From: Bacillota bacterium
GTDB taxonomy: Bacteria; Bacillota; Clostridia; Acetivibrionales; DSM-1351
Reading direction: 5' to 3'
Assembly (NCBI GenBank): GCA_023395575.1
Contig: JAEWZA010000413.1
Coordinates: forward strand, 1-15,632
DNA length: 15,632 nt
Below are positions 1 through 7,025 of the stretch, in pieces. Position 1 is the stretch's first letter. Every line of letters starts with the position of its first letter. The notes beneath the pieces are model-generated. The model saw nothing but the letters and a program-made list of their open reading frames with translations, made no database searches and was not told the origin of the DNA. Position numbers and translations under genes: made by a program.

Positions 1-563
1 CCTATGTCCTCCATAGCAATATTATATTTTTCATGAATCTCACTTTTTGCTATCTTTGCTGCAACCTCCATTGGAGATTCTAATTTAACAATATTATCAA
101 TCAAGCCAGGAAATCTAACTTGAATAAGCCTTACAACTGCTGGACAAGCAGATGATATCATTGGTTTTTTTATGTCAGTATTTTTTAATAATTGCCTGGT
201 AGCTTCACTTACTATTTCAGCAGCTTTTGCAACCTCATAAACATAATCAAAACCTATTGACTTTAGAGCAAATAAAATATTGTCTCTAGAGTATTTTTTA
301 TCAAACTGACCATAAAGGGATGGTGCAGGTAAAACAACCTTGTATTTAAAATTATTAATAATATCCAGTCCATCATTTATGGCATTTTTTGCATGATAAG
401 GGCAAACACGTATACATTCACCACAATCTATACATCTCTCATTTATTATCTGAGCTTTGCTCTTTCGTACACGAATAGCCTCAGTTGGACAACGCTTTAT
501 GCAATTTGTACATCCTCTGCATTTGTCTTTGTCAAGATTAACAGAATGAAAATATTCTTGCAT
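1..563 (-). CDS. Ferredoxin / [FeFe]-hydrogenase C-terminal-domain protein, probable sensory type (3' end outside window)
   Basis: The visible 187 residues begin with two [4Fe-4S] ferredoxin motifs: Cys15, 18, 21 and 25 (CRGCTNCIKRCP) and Cys44, 47, 50 and 54 (CIDCGECIRVCP). A hydrogenase large-subunit-like domain follows. At residues 137-143 it has SSACPAV where catalytic [FeFe] hydrogenases have TSCCPxW, so one H-cluster-region cysteine (Cys140) is kept in a changed setting. The ATG is preceded by a purine-rich AGGGGGGG and an in-frame TAG 18 bases upstream fixes the start. The gene lies 65 bp downstream of an RsbW-like ATPase and a DRTGG protein, an arrangement I recall from clostridial sensory-hydrogenase clusters, where this protein often continues into PAS and SpoIIE-phosphatase domains; those would lie beyond the left edge. 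Inferred role: redox or H2 sensing that controls hydrogenase genes through the neighbouring anti-sigma-like kinase. The domain call is confident; the sensory role is inferred. Confidence 0.85.
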   Translation of the reverse strand, partial: MQEYFHSVNLDKDKCRGCTNCIKRCPTEAIRVRKSKAQIINERCIDCGECIRVCPYHAKNAINDGLDIINNFKYKVVLPAPSLYGQFDKKYSRDNILFALKSIGFDYVYEVAKAAEIVSEATRQLLKNTDIKKPMISSACPAVVRLIQVRFPGLIDNIVKLESPMEVAAKIAKSEIHEKYNIAMEDI

Positions 564-628
564 ATTACCCCCCCTACGCTACCACATAATAAATGGCTAT
601 ATAATTCAGCTTTGTTTAATTATATATA

Positions 629-1048
629 TTAAAAATAAACAGTTAATATTATACTTGTTCCCTTGCCCACCTCAGTAAATATTTCTAGCTTGTCTGCATA
701 CCTCTTCATGTTGGGAAGTCCCATTCCAGCTCCAAAGCCCATTTCCCTTATGTTATCAGGAGCCGTTGAATATCCCTCCTGCATTGCTTGAGCCACATCA
801 GGAATTCCAGGACCTCTATCAACAATTTTAATAATTACCTTATCACTAAAAATTTCAACATATGCATATCCACCATTTCCATGAATAACCGCATTAATTT
901 CAGCCTCATACATAGATATGGCAGCCTTCTTAATAATATCGGCTGAAACACCTATTTGTGTTAGTTTCTTTTTAACATTACTAGAGGCTTCCCCAGCGGT
1001 TATAAAGTCATTTGCAGATATCTCATACTTTAGCTTTATAGTACCCAT
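629..1048 (-). CDS. RsbW/SpoIIAB-like ATP-binding (anti-sigma-type) regulatory protein
   Basis: This GHKL-type ATPase has the N box YEAEINAVIHG, the G1 box DRGPGIPD and the G2 box GFGAGMGLPNM, in order and spaced as in serine-kinase anti-sigma factors. At about 139 residues it is close to the usual length of such single-domain proteins. The expected role is cytosolic: phosphorylating a partner (STAS-type or other) or sequestering a sigma factor or regulator. Here the probable partner is the adjacent hydrogenase-domain protein, which in related clusters carries a PP2C/SpoIIE-type phosphatase domain. The start is uncertain: a GTG at 1066 would add six residues, the ATG at 1048 begins MGTIKLKY, and an in-frame stop lies just upstream of the GTG. 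Neither start has a good ribosome binding site, while a strong one sits about 65 bases upstream in front of a four-codon frame. Confidence 0.85.
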   Translation of the reverse strand: MGTIKLKYEISANDFITAGEASSNVKKKLTQIGVSADIIKKAAISMYEAEINAVIHGNGGYAYVEIFSDKVIIKIVDRGPGIPDVAQAMQEGYSTAPDNIREMGFGAGMGLPNMKRYADKLEIFTEVGKGTSIILTVYF

Positions 1049-1088
1049 ATTTATATTTTTACCCACACCCAGTATTTTTCAATAAAAA

Positions 1089-1121
1089 TCAAAGTACTGG
1101 CATAGACTCGGTCCTCCTCTA
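1089..1121 (-). promoter_or_regulatory. Strong ribosome binding site and four-codon leader ORF before the RsbW-like gene
   Basis: On the minus strand an AGAGGAGGAC ribosome binding site (complement of 1112-1121) lies nine bases before ATG CCA GTA CTT TGA (1103-1089). It is a much better translation signal than either start of the RsbW-like gene about 40 to 55 bases downstream. A hairpin (CAGTA...TACTG with an A/T-rich inner stem) overlaps the mini-ORF and the region just before the gene. It may be a translational leader or a relic of an altered 5' end; neither is proven. Confidence 0.3.
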
Positions 1122-1190
1122 TTACCTGACGTAGAATTATTAGCTCAAGCTTTATAAACTAGCCACCACAAACCTTCATCTACCGAATTT

Positions 1191-1535
1191 TTATGATTTC
1201 CCTTGAAGACCTGCACTAAATAGCCTTCCACATGAAACAAACATTGTGAGCTTAGTTGACATTAAAACAATCTCTTTCTCTTTTGCCAATTCAACCATAC
1301 TATCTAGTGGAAGCTTTCCTCTCACAAAAACAATTGCCCTTATATCCATCATTTCTGCAGTTCTGATAACCTGTAAGTTAATAAGGCCCGTCAGCAGCAA
1401 CACACTTTCTGTTACATAAGCCATTACATCACTCATCAAATCAGAACCACATCCAGCTGTAACACTATGCTCCAAAAAATCTTCACCAGTAATAACTTGA
1501 GCATCCAGTATTTCAGATATATCACGTAGTTTCAT
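1191..1535 (-). CDS. Small DRTGG-domain protein of the sensory-hydrogenase cluster
   Basis: This is a 114-residue soluble protein starting MKLRDISEILDAQVITG. It consists of little more than one DRTGG-type domain, a regulatory fold also known from proteins linked to CBS domains and from BioD/Pta-related proteins. The centre has CGSDLMSDVMAYV, followed by a hydrophobic strand (VLLLTGL) and a second half with AIVFVRGK and EIVLMST strands. I chose the ATG at 1535 rather than an upstream start because AAGGGGTGG lies just before it; a longer frame from 1583 would add 16 residues without such a signal. It is the first of three same-strand genes (DRTGG protein, RsbW-like ATPase, hydrogenase-domain protein) in an order I recall from clostridial hydrogenase regulatory clusters. 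Its ligand is unknown to me. Confidence 0.8.
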   Translation of the reverse strand: MKLRDISEILDAQVITGEDFLEHSVTAGCGSDLMSDVMAYVTESVLLLTGLINLQVIRTAEMMDIRAIVFVRGKLPLDSMVELAKEKEIVLMSTKLTMFVSCGRLFSAGLQGKS

Positions 1536-1653
1536 TTTACCACCCCTTATAGAGTATGTTCCTATAAAAAAATAATGTTGCAAAATACATTTTAATCAGC
1601 TTTTTCAGTTCTTAATTTGTCCATATACTAGAGTTTACTCGCACCTGAGTTCC

Positions 1654-3312
1654 CTAAAAGAAGCAACTGCCTCCAATAAATTCCTTAACTATAGAATTAT
1701 TAGGAACGTCCTTTTCATCTATAGGTAAGAAATAGCTTAAAAATTCAATCAATCTCTTCACCTCAGAGTACCTTTCGTTTTCTCGTCCCAATTCCATTAA
1801 AAGAGGCTCTGCATATGTCTTTAGCAAACACAACTCATATACAAGCGACGAGTTAAACATAATATCCGCATTCTCTTGATAAGGAAATATATTCTTTTCC
1901 TCACCTCTTCTCACTGATGGCCATCTATTTATAGTATTAATTGCCGAACATCCTCTGAATTGGTTATCCCTTACGATTCTTCTAAGTATTCTGGTATCAG
2001 TAGATGGTATTCTATTGTGATCGTCTATATTCATTGAAGTCAGTGCACTAACATAAACCTTATATTTATCTTCTGGTGAAATTGATGCTGTAAGCTTATC
2101 ATTCAAACCATGTATACCTTCAATGACAAGTATGGTATTTTTATTCATTTTCATTTTTTGTCCAAATGACTCTCTTGAACCCGTTTCAAAATTGTAAATT
2201 GGAACTTCAACCTCAAAGCCTTCTAATAGCTGAGTTAGCTGCTTATTGAACAAGTCAACATCTATGGCTTCAAGCGCTTCATAATCGTAGTCCCCATCTG
2301 AATCCTTTGGAGTTTTGTCTCTATTTACAAAATAATTGTCTAACGAAATAGTCTGAGGAACGAAACCGTTAACTCTCAGCTGAATACCTAATCTATTCGC
2401 AAAGGTAGTTTTTCCTGATGAAGATGGTCCAGAAATAAGAACTATTCTTTTTTCTTCCTCATGATTTGTGATTTTATCAGCTATTTCAGCTATTTTCTTC
2501 TCATGAATAGCTTCACTGACCCTTATTAAATCTCCTATTTCACCTGCATTTACAATGTCATTTAGGGCTCCTACATTTTGTACTCCCAGTATCCTTACCC
2601 ACTTTTTGTAGTCAATAAAAACCTTAAAAAGCTTTTTTTGCTCCTCAAATGGTTGAAGAACCTTGGGATTAATTTTTGATGGAAACTGTATTACAACACC
2701 GGGATGAAAAAATTTAAGTGCAAAGCAATCAATATAACCGGTATTTGGTAACATATATCCATAAAAATAATCTTCATAACCTCCGCAATTATAAACTGTC
2801 ACATGAGATTTTTTTCTATATTCCAGCACTTCATACTTATCAAGTCTTCCTGTATTTTTGTAAAGTTGTCTGGCATCTTCTAAAGAGATAATCCTTTTTT
2901 CAAAAGGCAAGCTACTTGCAATAATCTCTCTCATTTTCTTTTCTACTTTTTCAACATCAATTTCTGTTAACGCTTCACTCCCATTAATTTCACAGTATAC
3001 ACCATTACTCATGGGATGGCTGACTACTGCATTTCTATCAGGGAAAACTTCATTTACTGCTTTAATAAAAATAAAATACAAACTTCGCCTGTATATTCTC
3101 ATACCGTCTTCATCAGTTAAGTCTATAAACTTAACTTTTGAATCTTCATTTATTTCATAGCTTAAATCCTTTATATCGTTATTTACTCTTGCTGCAACAA
3201 TAGGATAATTACTCTCACTTTTAAAGCGTTTGCTTAATTCTGAAAGGGTGGTATTAATTTCAATTTCAGATTTATTATTATCTATAGTAACAAAGACTTT
3301 TTTATTCTCCAT
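1654..3312 (-). CDS. Nucleoside (uridine-kinase-like) kinase with N-terminal TGS and ThrRS-like domains
   Basis: This 552-residue protein has three parts. Residues 1-65 look like a TGS domain. Residues 70-210 resemble the second additional (SAD) domain of threonyl-tRNA synthetase (HPMSNGVYCEI near 99-109). Residues 285-490 are a P-loop kinase of the uridine kinase/phosphoribulokinase family: Walker A GPSSSGKT at 295-302, SLDNYF near 323-328, and DYDYEALEAID near 341-351, where uridine kinases bind substrate. The expected reaction is ATP-dependent phosphorylation of a nucleoside such as uridine or cytidine in the cytosol. The same architecture is widespread in Clostridia and annotated as nucleoside kinase; what the tRNA-synthetase-like part does is not established. 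The ATG at 3312 follows GGAGG at good spacing. A 118-bp gap to the DRTGG gene leaves open whether they are co-transcribed. Confidence 0.88.
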   Translation of the reverse strand: MENKKVFVTIDNNKSEIEINTTLSELSKRFKSESNYPIVAARVNNDIKDLSYEINEDSKVKFIDLTDEDGMRIYRRSLYFIFIKAVNEVFPDRNAVVSHPMSNGVYCEINGSEALTEIDVEKVEKKMREIIASSLPFEKRIISLEDARQLYKNTGRLDKYEVLEYRKKSHVTVYNCGGYEDYFYGYMLPNTGYIDCFALKFFHPGVVIQFPSKINPKVLQPFEEQKKLFKVFIDYKKWVRILGVQNVGALNDIVNAGEIGDLIRVSEAIHEKKIAEIADKITNHEEEKRIVLISGPSSSGKTTFANRLGIQLRVNGFVPQTISLDNYFVNRDKTPKDSDGDYDYEALEAIDVDLFNKQLTQLLEGFEVEVPIYNFETGSRESFGQKMKMNKNTILVIEGIHGLNDKLTASISPEDKYKVYVSALTSMNIDDHNRIPSTDTRILRRIVRDNQFRGCSAINTINRWPSVRRGEEKNIFPYQENADIMFNSSLVYELCLLKTYAEPLLMELGRENERYSEVKRLIEFLSYFLPIDEKDVPNNSIVKEFIGGSCFF

Positions 3313-3530
3313 ACAACCTCCGTTTTATAATGAATTAAATTTTTGCGAAAATTCAATTGATTATTATTAGCTTTCCATTTATTCAGATATTAATATATTT
3401 TTCTACTTTTCTTTAGTTTATTATATTCTATACAAAATGTAAAATATCCTTTTAATGCTAATGTTTCTAAAACATTATAATGCCTAAGTTAAATATAAAA
3501 TTTTCCGATTGTAGAAAAATTTTATTACAT

Positions 3531-3626
3531 TAGCGGCATTTCATCGAGGTTGTCTCACCGCCGAAAACCAAAGCATACCCACCGCTTATAGAAGTAGGGA
3601 ACATTTTATTGCCTCGTTATAATGCT
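3531..3626. ncRNA. Candidate structured RNA element of unknown class and strand
   Basis: Seen directly: GCATT (3536-3540) pairs with AATGC (3620-3624) and CGAGG (3545-3549) with CCTCG (3612-3616), enclosing a loop that holds its own hairpin (CCC..CTT / AAG..GGG, about 3578-3600). The block has clearly higher G+C than the flanks. Read on the minus strand it would lie in the leader of the nucleoside kinase; on the plus strand it lies upstream of the prfC promoter. It does not match the riboswitch consensus sequences I can recall. It could be a small RNA, a leader element or a degenerate repeat. Confidence 0.3.
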
Positions 3627-3642
3627 TAAACTCAAAATGAAA

Positions 3643-3671
3643 TTGACAGCATATTGGCTATAATATACAAT
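3643..3671 (+). promoter_or_regulatory. Sigma-A promoter of prfC
   Basis: TTGACA at 3643-3648, 17 bases, then TACAAT at 3666-3671, about 48 bases before the prfC start codon. The ribosome binding site AGAGG lies at 3706-3710. Confidence 0.75.
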
Positions 3672-3718
3672 GAAACGTGGAAAACGTGTAGATAAAAGAA
3701 TTACGAGAGGTTAAAAAA

Positions 3719-5332
3719 ATGCCAGATATAAAAGCTGAAATTAAAAAAGAAGTATCAAGAAGAAAAACGTTTGCTATTATTTCTCACCCTGATGCGGGAA
3801 AAACTACATTAACAGAAAAACTATTGCTTTATGGGGGAGCCATCAGAATGGCTGGTTCTGTAAAATCAAGGAAAGCAAACAAATTCGCCGTATCCGATTG
3901 GATGGAAATTGAGAAGCAAAGAGGAATTTCTGTTACCTCTAGTGTTATGCAATTTGAATACAACAATTATTGCATCAATATACTTGATACGCCAGGCCAT
4001 CAAGACTTCAGTGAAGACACATATAGAACTCTTGTAGCTGCTGATAGTGCTGTTATGCTTATAGATGGTGCAAAAGGTATTGAAGCACAGACAATAAAGC
4101 TTTTCCATGTATGTAAGCTAAGAGGTATTCCAATTTTCACATTTGTAAACAAAATGGTCCGTGCCAGCAAAGACCCCTTTGAACTGATGGAGGAAATAGA
4201 AAGAGTACTTGGTATTCGCTCTTATCCAATGAATTGGCCAATTGGTATTGATGGAGATTTTAAAGGAGTTTACAATCGTAAGTTAAAACAAATTGAACTT
4301 TTTACAGGCGGAGAGCATGGACAAACCCAAGTAGCCTCTCAGGTGGGAAAAGTAGAGGATACTGTATTTACCGATTTATTAGGAAGTCATTATCACGATA
4401 AACTATGTGAAGATATTGAACTATTAGATATGGCCGGTGACGAATTTGATAAAAAGAAAGTTCGTAGTGGAGAGCTTACTCCTATGTTTTTTGGTAGTGC
4501 AATGACTAATTTTGGAGTACAGCCATTTTTAGAAGAATTTTTAGAGCTTGCACCTTCACCAGGAGTAGTTGACGCACTTGGAGGTGAAGTTGACCCCGAA
4601 AGTGACAAATTTTCTGGCTTTATATTCAAAATACAGGCAAATATGAACCCTACGCATAGAGATAGACTTGCCTTTTTAAGAATTTGCTCAGGTAAATTTA
4701 CAAAAGGAATGTCAGTGAAGCACGTAAATGCAGGAAAAGAGGTTCGTCTTTCACAACCACAGCAGTTTATGGCACAAGAGAGGACTATTGTTGAAGAAGC
4801 TTTTGCTGGTGATATAATCGGGTTATTTGATCCAGGAATATTTAACATAGGAGACACCTTATTTGAGGGAAATGACAAAATTAAGTTCAAGGGTATTCCT
4901 ATATTCCCTGCAGAATTTTTCTCAAGAATTACCCCTGCTGACACAATGAAGAGGAAGCAATTTATTAAGGGTATTGATCAGCTCTCTGAGGAAGGAGCTA
5001 TTCAGGTATTCAAGCAAATTGACATTGGTATTGAAGCATTGATTGTCGGTGTAGTAGGTGCACTCCAGTTTGAAGTATTGGAATATCGATTAAAGAATGA
5101 GTACGGTGTACAGCTTAGAGTTCAAAACCTACCTTTTAGACATGCAAGATGGATTAAAAATGAAGGCTTGGACCCACGAAAGCTTAACCTGCCTAGTACA
5201 GCAATTATTGTTGAAGATAAGCTTGGCAGAAACTCCATACTATTTGAAAATGAATGGTCAATCAGAATGGCTGAGGAAAGAAATAAAGATTTACAGCTAA
5301 TTGACATAGCAACTCAAGACTTTAAGATTTAA
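3719..5332 (+). CDS. prfC: Peptide chain release factor 3 (RF3)
   Basis: A translational GTPase of 537 residues, normal for RF3, which removes RF1/RF2 from the ribosome after peptide release. GTPase motifs: G1 SHPDAGKTT at 22-30, followed by LTEKLLLYGGAI as in RF3; G2 RGISVTSS at 68-75; G3 DTPGH at 90-94; G5 GSA in FFGSAMTN near residue 258. The G4 motif is NKMV at 144-147 instead of the usual NKxD: the aspartate that contacts the guanine base is valine (codon GTC). The rest of the protein is intact, including the RF3-typical domain 2 and C-terminal part (GVVGALQFEVLEYRLKNEYG). It is monocistronic, with its own promoter and terminator. The RF3 assignment is secure; whether this copy binds GTP normally is open. 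Confidence 0.97.
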   Translation: MPDIKAEIKKEVSRRKTFAIISHPDAGKTTLTEKLLLYGGAIRMAGSVKSRKANKFAVSDWMEIEKQRGISVTSSVMQFEYNNYCINILDTPGHQDFSEDTYRTLVAADSAVMLIDGAKGIEAQTIKLFHVCKLRGIPIFTFVNKMVRASKDPFELMEEIERVLGIRSYPMNWPIGIDGDFKGVYNRKLKQIELFTGGEHGQTQVASQVGKVEDTVFTDLLGSHYHDKLCEDIELLDMAGDEFDKKKVRSGELTPMFFGSAMTNFGVQPFLEEFLELAPSPGVVDALGGEVDPESDKFSGFIFKIQANMNPTHRDRLAFLRICSGKFTKGMSVKHVNAGKEVRLSQPQQFMAQERTIVEEAFAGDIIGLFDPGIFNIGDTLFEGNDKIKFKGIPIFPAEFFSRITPADTMKRKQFIKGIDQLSEEGAIQVFKQIDIGIEALIVGVVGALQFEVLEYRLKNEYGVQLRVQNLPFRHARWIKNEGLDPRKLNLPSTAIIVEDKLGRNSILFENEWSIRMAEERNKDLQLIDIATQDFKI

Positions 5333-5343
5333 AAACTTAGTAG

Positions 5344-5380
5344 CAGGCAAATATTGCATAATGCAAATTTGCCTGTTTTT
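5344..5380 (+). terminator. Rho-independent terminator after prfC
   Basis: The stem CAGGCAAAT / ATTTGCCTG is followed by TTTTT and starts 12 bases after the prfC stop codon. Confidence 0.85.
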
Positions 5381-5511
5381 AATTTTACTTTGTTTGAGTT
5401 TGTAGGTGAATAATAGTTGATTTTACCAACGTAACAATGAAGCATAAATGCTGAATGTAAGCGTCGATATAATGAACTTTAAAAATTTTTTTATTTTTTT
5501 TGTTTTTTTGC

Positions 5512-5540
5512 TTGACAAAAAGTTCAAACCTCTTTATAAT
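5512..5540 (+). promoter_or_regulatory. Strong sigma-A promoter for the tRNA-Gln/tRNA-Lys unit
   Basis: TTGACA at 5512-5517, exactly 17 bases, then TATAAT at 5535-5540: both hexamers match consensus. A long run of A and T tracts (about 5480-5510) sits immediately upstream and could act as an UP element, as expected for a stable-RNA promoter. The first tRNA begins 19 bases after the -10 box. Confidence 0.92.
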
Positions 5541-5558
5541 AGGTCTTGCGCTTGACGT

Positions 5559-5635
5559 TGGGATGTCGCCAAGTTGGTAAGGCACCAGATTTTGATTCTG
5601 GCATTGCGTTGGTTCGAGTCCAGCCATCCCAGCCA
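5559..5635 (+). tRNA. tRNA-Gln (anticodon TTG)
   Basis: The acceptor stem TGGGATG pairs with CATCCCA (5625-5631), followed by G and an encoded CCA. The anticodon stem CCAGA/TCTGG holds the loop TTTTGAT, giving anticodon TTG at 5592-5594. The T arm GTTGG-TTCGAGT-CCAGC is complete. Only three bases separate it from the next tRNA. Confidence 0.95.
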
Positions 5636-5638
5636 TTT

Positions 5639-5714
5639 GACCCATTAGCTCAGTTGGCAGAGCACTTGACTTTTAATCAAGGTGTCCGCAGTTCGAATCT
5701 GCGATGGGTCACCA
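5639..5714 (+). tRNA. tRNA-Lys (anticodon TTT)
   Basis: The acceptor stem GACCCAT pairs with ATGGGTC (5704-5710), followed by A and an encoded CCA. The anticodon stem CTTGA/TCAAG encloses CTTTTAA, anticodon TTT. The T arm (GCAG-TTCGAAT-CTGC core) is intact. It is the second member of a two-tRNA transcript. Confidence 0.95.
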
Positions 5715-5715
5715 A

Positions 5716-5747
5716 AACCTTTAATCTTTTGATTAGAGGTTTTTTTG
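5716..5747 (+). terminator. Terminator of the tRNA-Gln/tRNA-Lys unit
   Basis: The nine-base stem CCTTTAATC / GATTAGAGG (one G-T pair) with loop TTTT is followed by seven Ts, two bases after the tRNA-Lys CCA end. Confidence 0.88.
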
Positions 5748-5880
5748 TACTATTAATAACAATTATCTAAAAATAATCTGAGCTGTCTTACTATCAAGAG
5801 TTTTAGGTATTCTTGCCACTTTCTTAATCTTTTAACCTCTCTATGAAATTCTTCTGTTACTTCAAGCCAATTTAGAAACA

Positions 5881-5975
5881 AAAGGCTGTTCCTAATATAT
5901 CTTAATCCAATACCGTATACTGATTCTTACCAGCATAAACAATATTTTAGTTAAGTATATTATGAAACAGCCTTT
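5881..5975. repeat. Fold-back inverted repeat, possible MITE or insertion-sequence remnant
   Basis: Two 25-base arms (5881-5905 and 5951-5975) are imperfect inverted copies. The outer ten bases, AAAGGCTGTT and AACAGCCTTT, are perfect, and the inner part matches apart from a few changes and one-base shifts. The spacer is 45 bases and noncoding. No target duplication is obvious (AAACA to the left, AGTTA to the right). It lies downstream of the DUF4349-type lipoprotein gene and could also end its transcript, since on the minus strand the hairpin is followed by TTGTTTC. Confidence 0.45.
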
Positions 5976-6050
5976 AGTTATTCGTAATTATATTACTCGT
6001 GTTTTCTATAAATCAACACAAATTATTTGCCATATCTTCTATCTATTTTG

Positions 6051-7025
6051 CTATTCCTCATTTTTTTCCTTCTCACTAATTTCTTTTTTTACTAATTTAC
6101 GAATTTTCTTTATTATAACTTTAAACACTAAATAGCAAATTAATCCTATTGGTATAATTACCGGCAATGCAGCTGCTAAAGCTACTACAAAATCCTGTAA
6201 AAATTCTCCTACACCCATCAAACTGTTTCTAAAGCTAAATGCTATTCTTTCAAAGAATCCATCTTTTTCTTTAGGTGTTACTGGCTTTATTTGCTCAACT
6301 TCAGATATATTAACCATTAATGTTGAGTATTCTACAAGTGAATCCCACTTCCTGAGGGTTCCTGTGTAATTTTCTATCGCATATAATGTTTCCTGGAGCT
6401 CTTTCTCTATTTTTAATATATCCTCCATCTTTTCAGCCTTGCTTAGTAGTTTATGTAAACGCTCCTGCTGTATTTTTAATGACTTTAATCGTGCTTCGGT
6501 ATCAAAATATTGTTCTGTGACATCCTCTCCACTTGATTGTTCTAATACTACAGTTCCGAATTTCTTTAAGTCAATAAGTGACTGATTATATTTAGCCTTT
6601 GGAACTCTAAATACATATTCAGCTCTTCTTGAACCTGCATAGCCTATTCCTCCGCCATGAACTGATGAATTTTGTATGAAACCACCTATAGATGTTATGT
6701 ATTGGCATAAATCAGTTTTAGTCTTTTCAAAATTTAAAGTTTCTAGGTTTACTTGCCCCGAAAAAATAATCTTCTGCCCACTGGACATATTTGCTAAGCT
6801 TTGACCACGTTCGTTTTCTTTTGTGGCTGAGTCTTTTGTTTCTGAAAGTAATTCTACTTCTCCAGATGCTGTATCAGCTCGTTCAACTGCACCATTTGAA
6901 TCACTTAATGAATATTGCTCATTAAAAGCAGCAGTGCTATCCATAGACTTATTGCCACATCCAACCGCTGATAATGATACAACTAATATCACTGACCATA
7001 TTAATAATTTTCTAACCATAAACAT
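6051..7025 (-). CDS. DUF4349-type membrane-anchored lipoprotein
   Basis: This 324-residue exported protein starts with a lipoprotein signal: basic MFMVRK, a hydrophobic stretch, then lipobox SAVGC with the modified Cys at residue 23. A low-complexity linker to about residue 85 precedes a conserved domain (KIIFSGQVNLETLNFEKT..., SIGGFIQNSSVHGGG, YVFRVPKAKYNQSLIDLKKFG, EDVTEQYFDTEARLKSLK) that I recognise as the DUF4349 pattern. A charged coiled-coil-like helix (about 177-225) follows. Near 275-305 there is a membrane segment (VVALAAALPVIIPIGLICYLVF) and a basic, cytoplasmic-looking tail. The double anchor suggests a sensor or envelope scaffold, but the family has no firm function. The ATG at 7025 follows AGAGGGGG; a second ATG two codons on is also possible. 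It appears monocistronic. Confidence 0.85.
   Translation of the reverse strand: MFMVRKLLIWSVILVVSLSAVGCGNKSMDSTAAFNEQYSLSDSNGAVERADTASGEVELLSETKDSATKENERGQSLANMSSGQKIIFSGQVNLETLNFEKTKTDLCQYITSIGGFIQNSSVHGGGIGYAGSRRAEYVFRVPKAKYNQSLIDLKKFGTVVLEQSSGEDVTEQYFDTEARLKSLKIQQERLHKLLSKAEKMEDILKIEKELQETLYAIENYTGTLRKWDSLVEYSTLMVNISEVEQIKPVTPKEKDGFFERIAFSFRNSLMGVGEFLQDFVVALAAALPVIIPIGLICYLVFKVIIKKIRKLVKKEISEKEKNEE

Larger units (their letters stand above)
3313..3718. other. Divergent intergenic region between nucleoside kinase and prfC
   Basis: This 406-bp gene-free stretch separates two outward-facing genes. The right end holds the prfC promoter. The middle (about 3530-3625) is clearly less AT-rich than its surroundings and can fold (see separate entry). 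Next to it at 3496-3527 is an A/T-rich hairpin with a stem of about 12 bp (ATAAAATTTTCC pairing with GAAAAATTTTAT) that could terminate or attenuate a minus-strand transcript. I see no convincing minus-strand promoter for the kinase and no protein-coding frame. Confidence 0.6.

Noticed and set aside
393..632. Plus-strand frame of 79 codons
   Set aside because: It overlaps the hydrogenase-domain gene on the other strand, has no ribosome binding site, and its product is low-complexity and Tyr/Ser/Thr-rich.
3866..4944. Two minus-strand frames (3866-4108 and 4393-4944) inside prfC
   Set aside because: They are shadows of a fully conserved GTPase gene and lack start signals or recognisable domains.
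5559..5714. tRNA pair as an integration (att) site
   Set aside because: No integrase gene or direct repeat of the tRNA 3' ends is seen in the window.
5385..5770. Frames across the tRNA-Gln/tRNA-Lys genes on both strands
   Set aside because: The sequence is accounted for by two complete tRNAs with promoter and terminator; the peptides (FDSGIALVRVQPSQP type) are typical tRNA translations.
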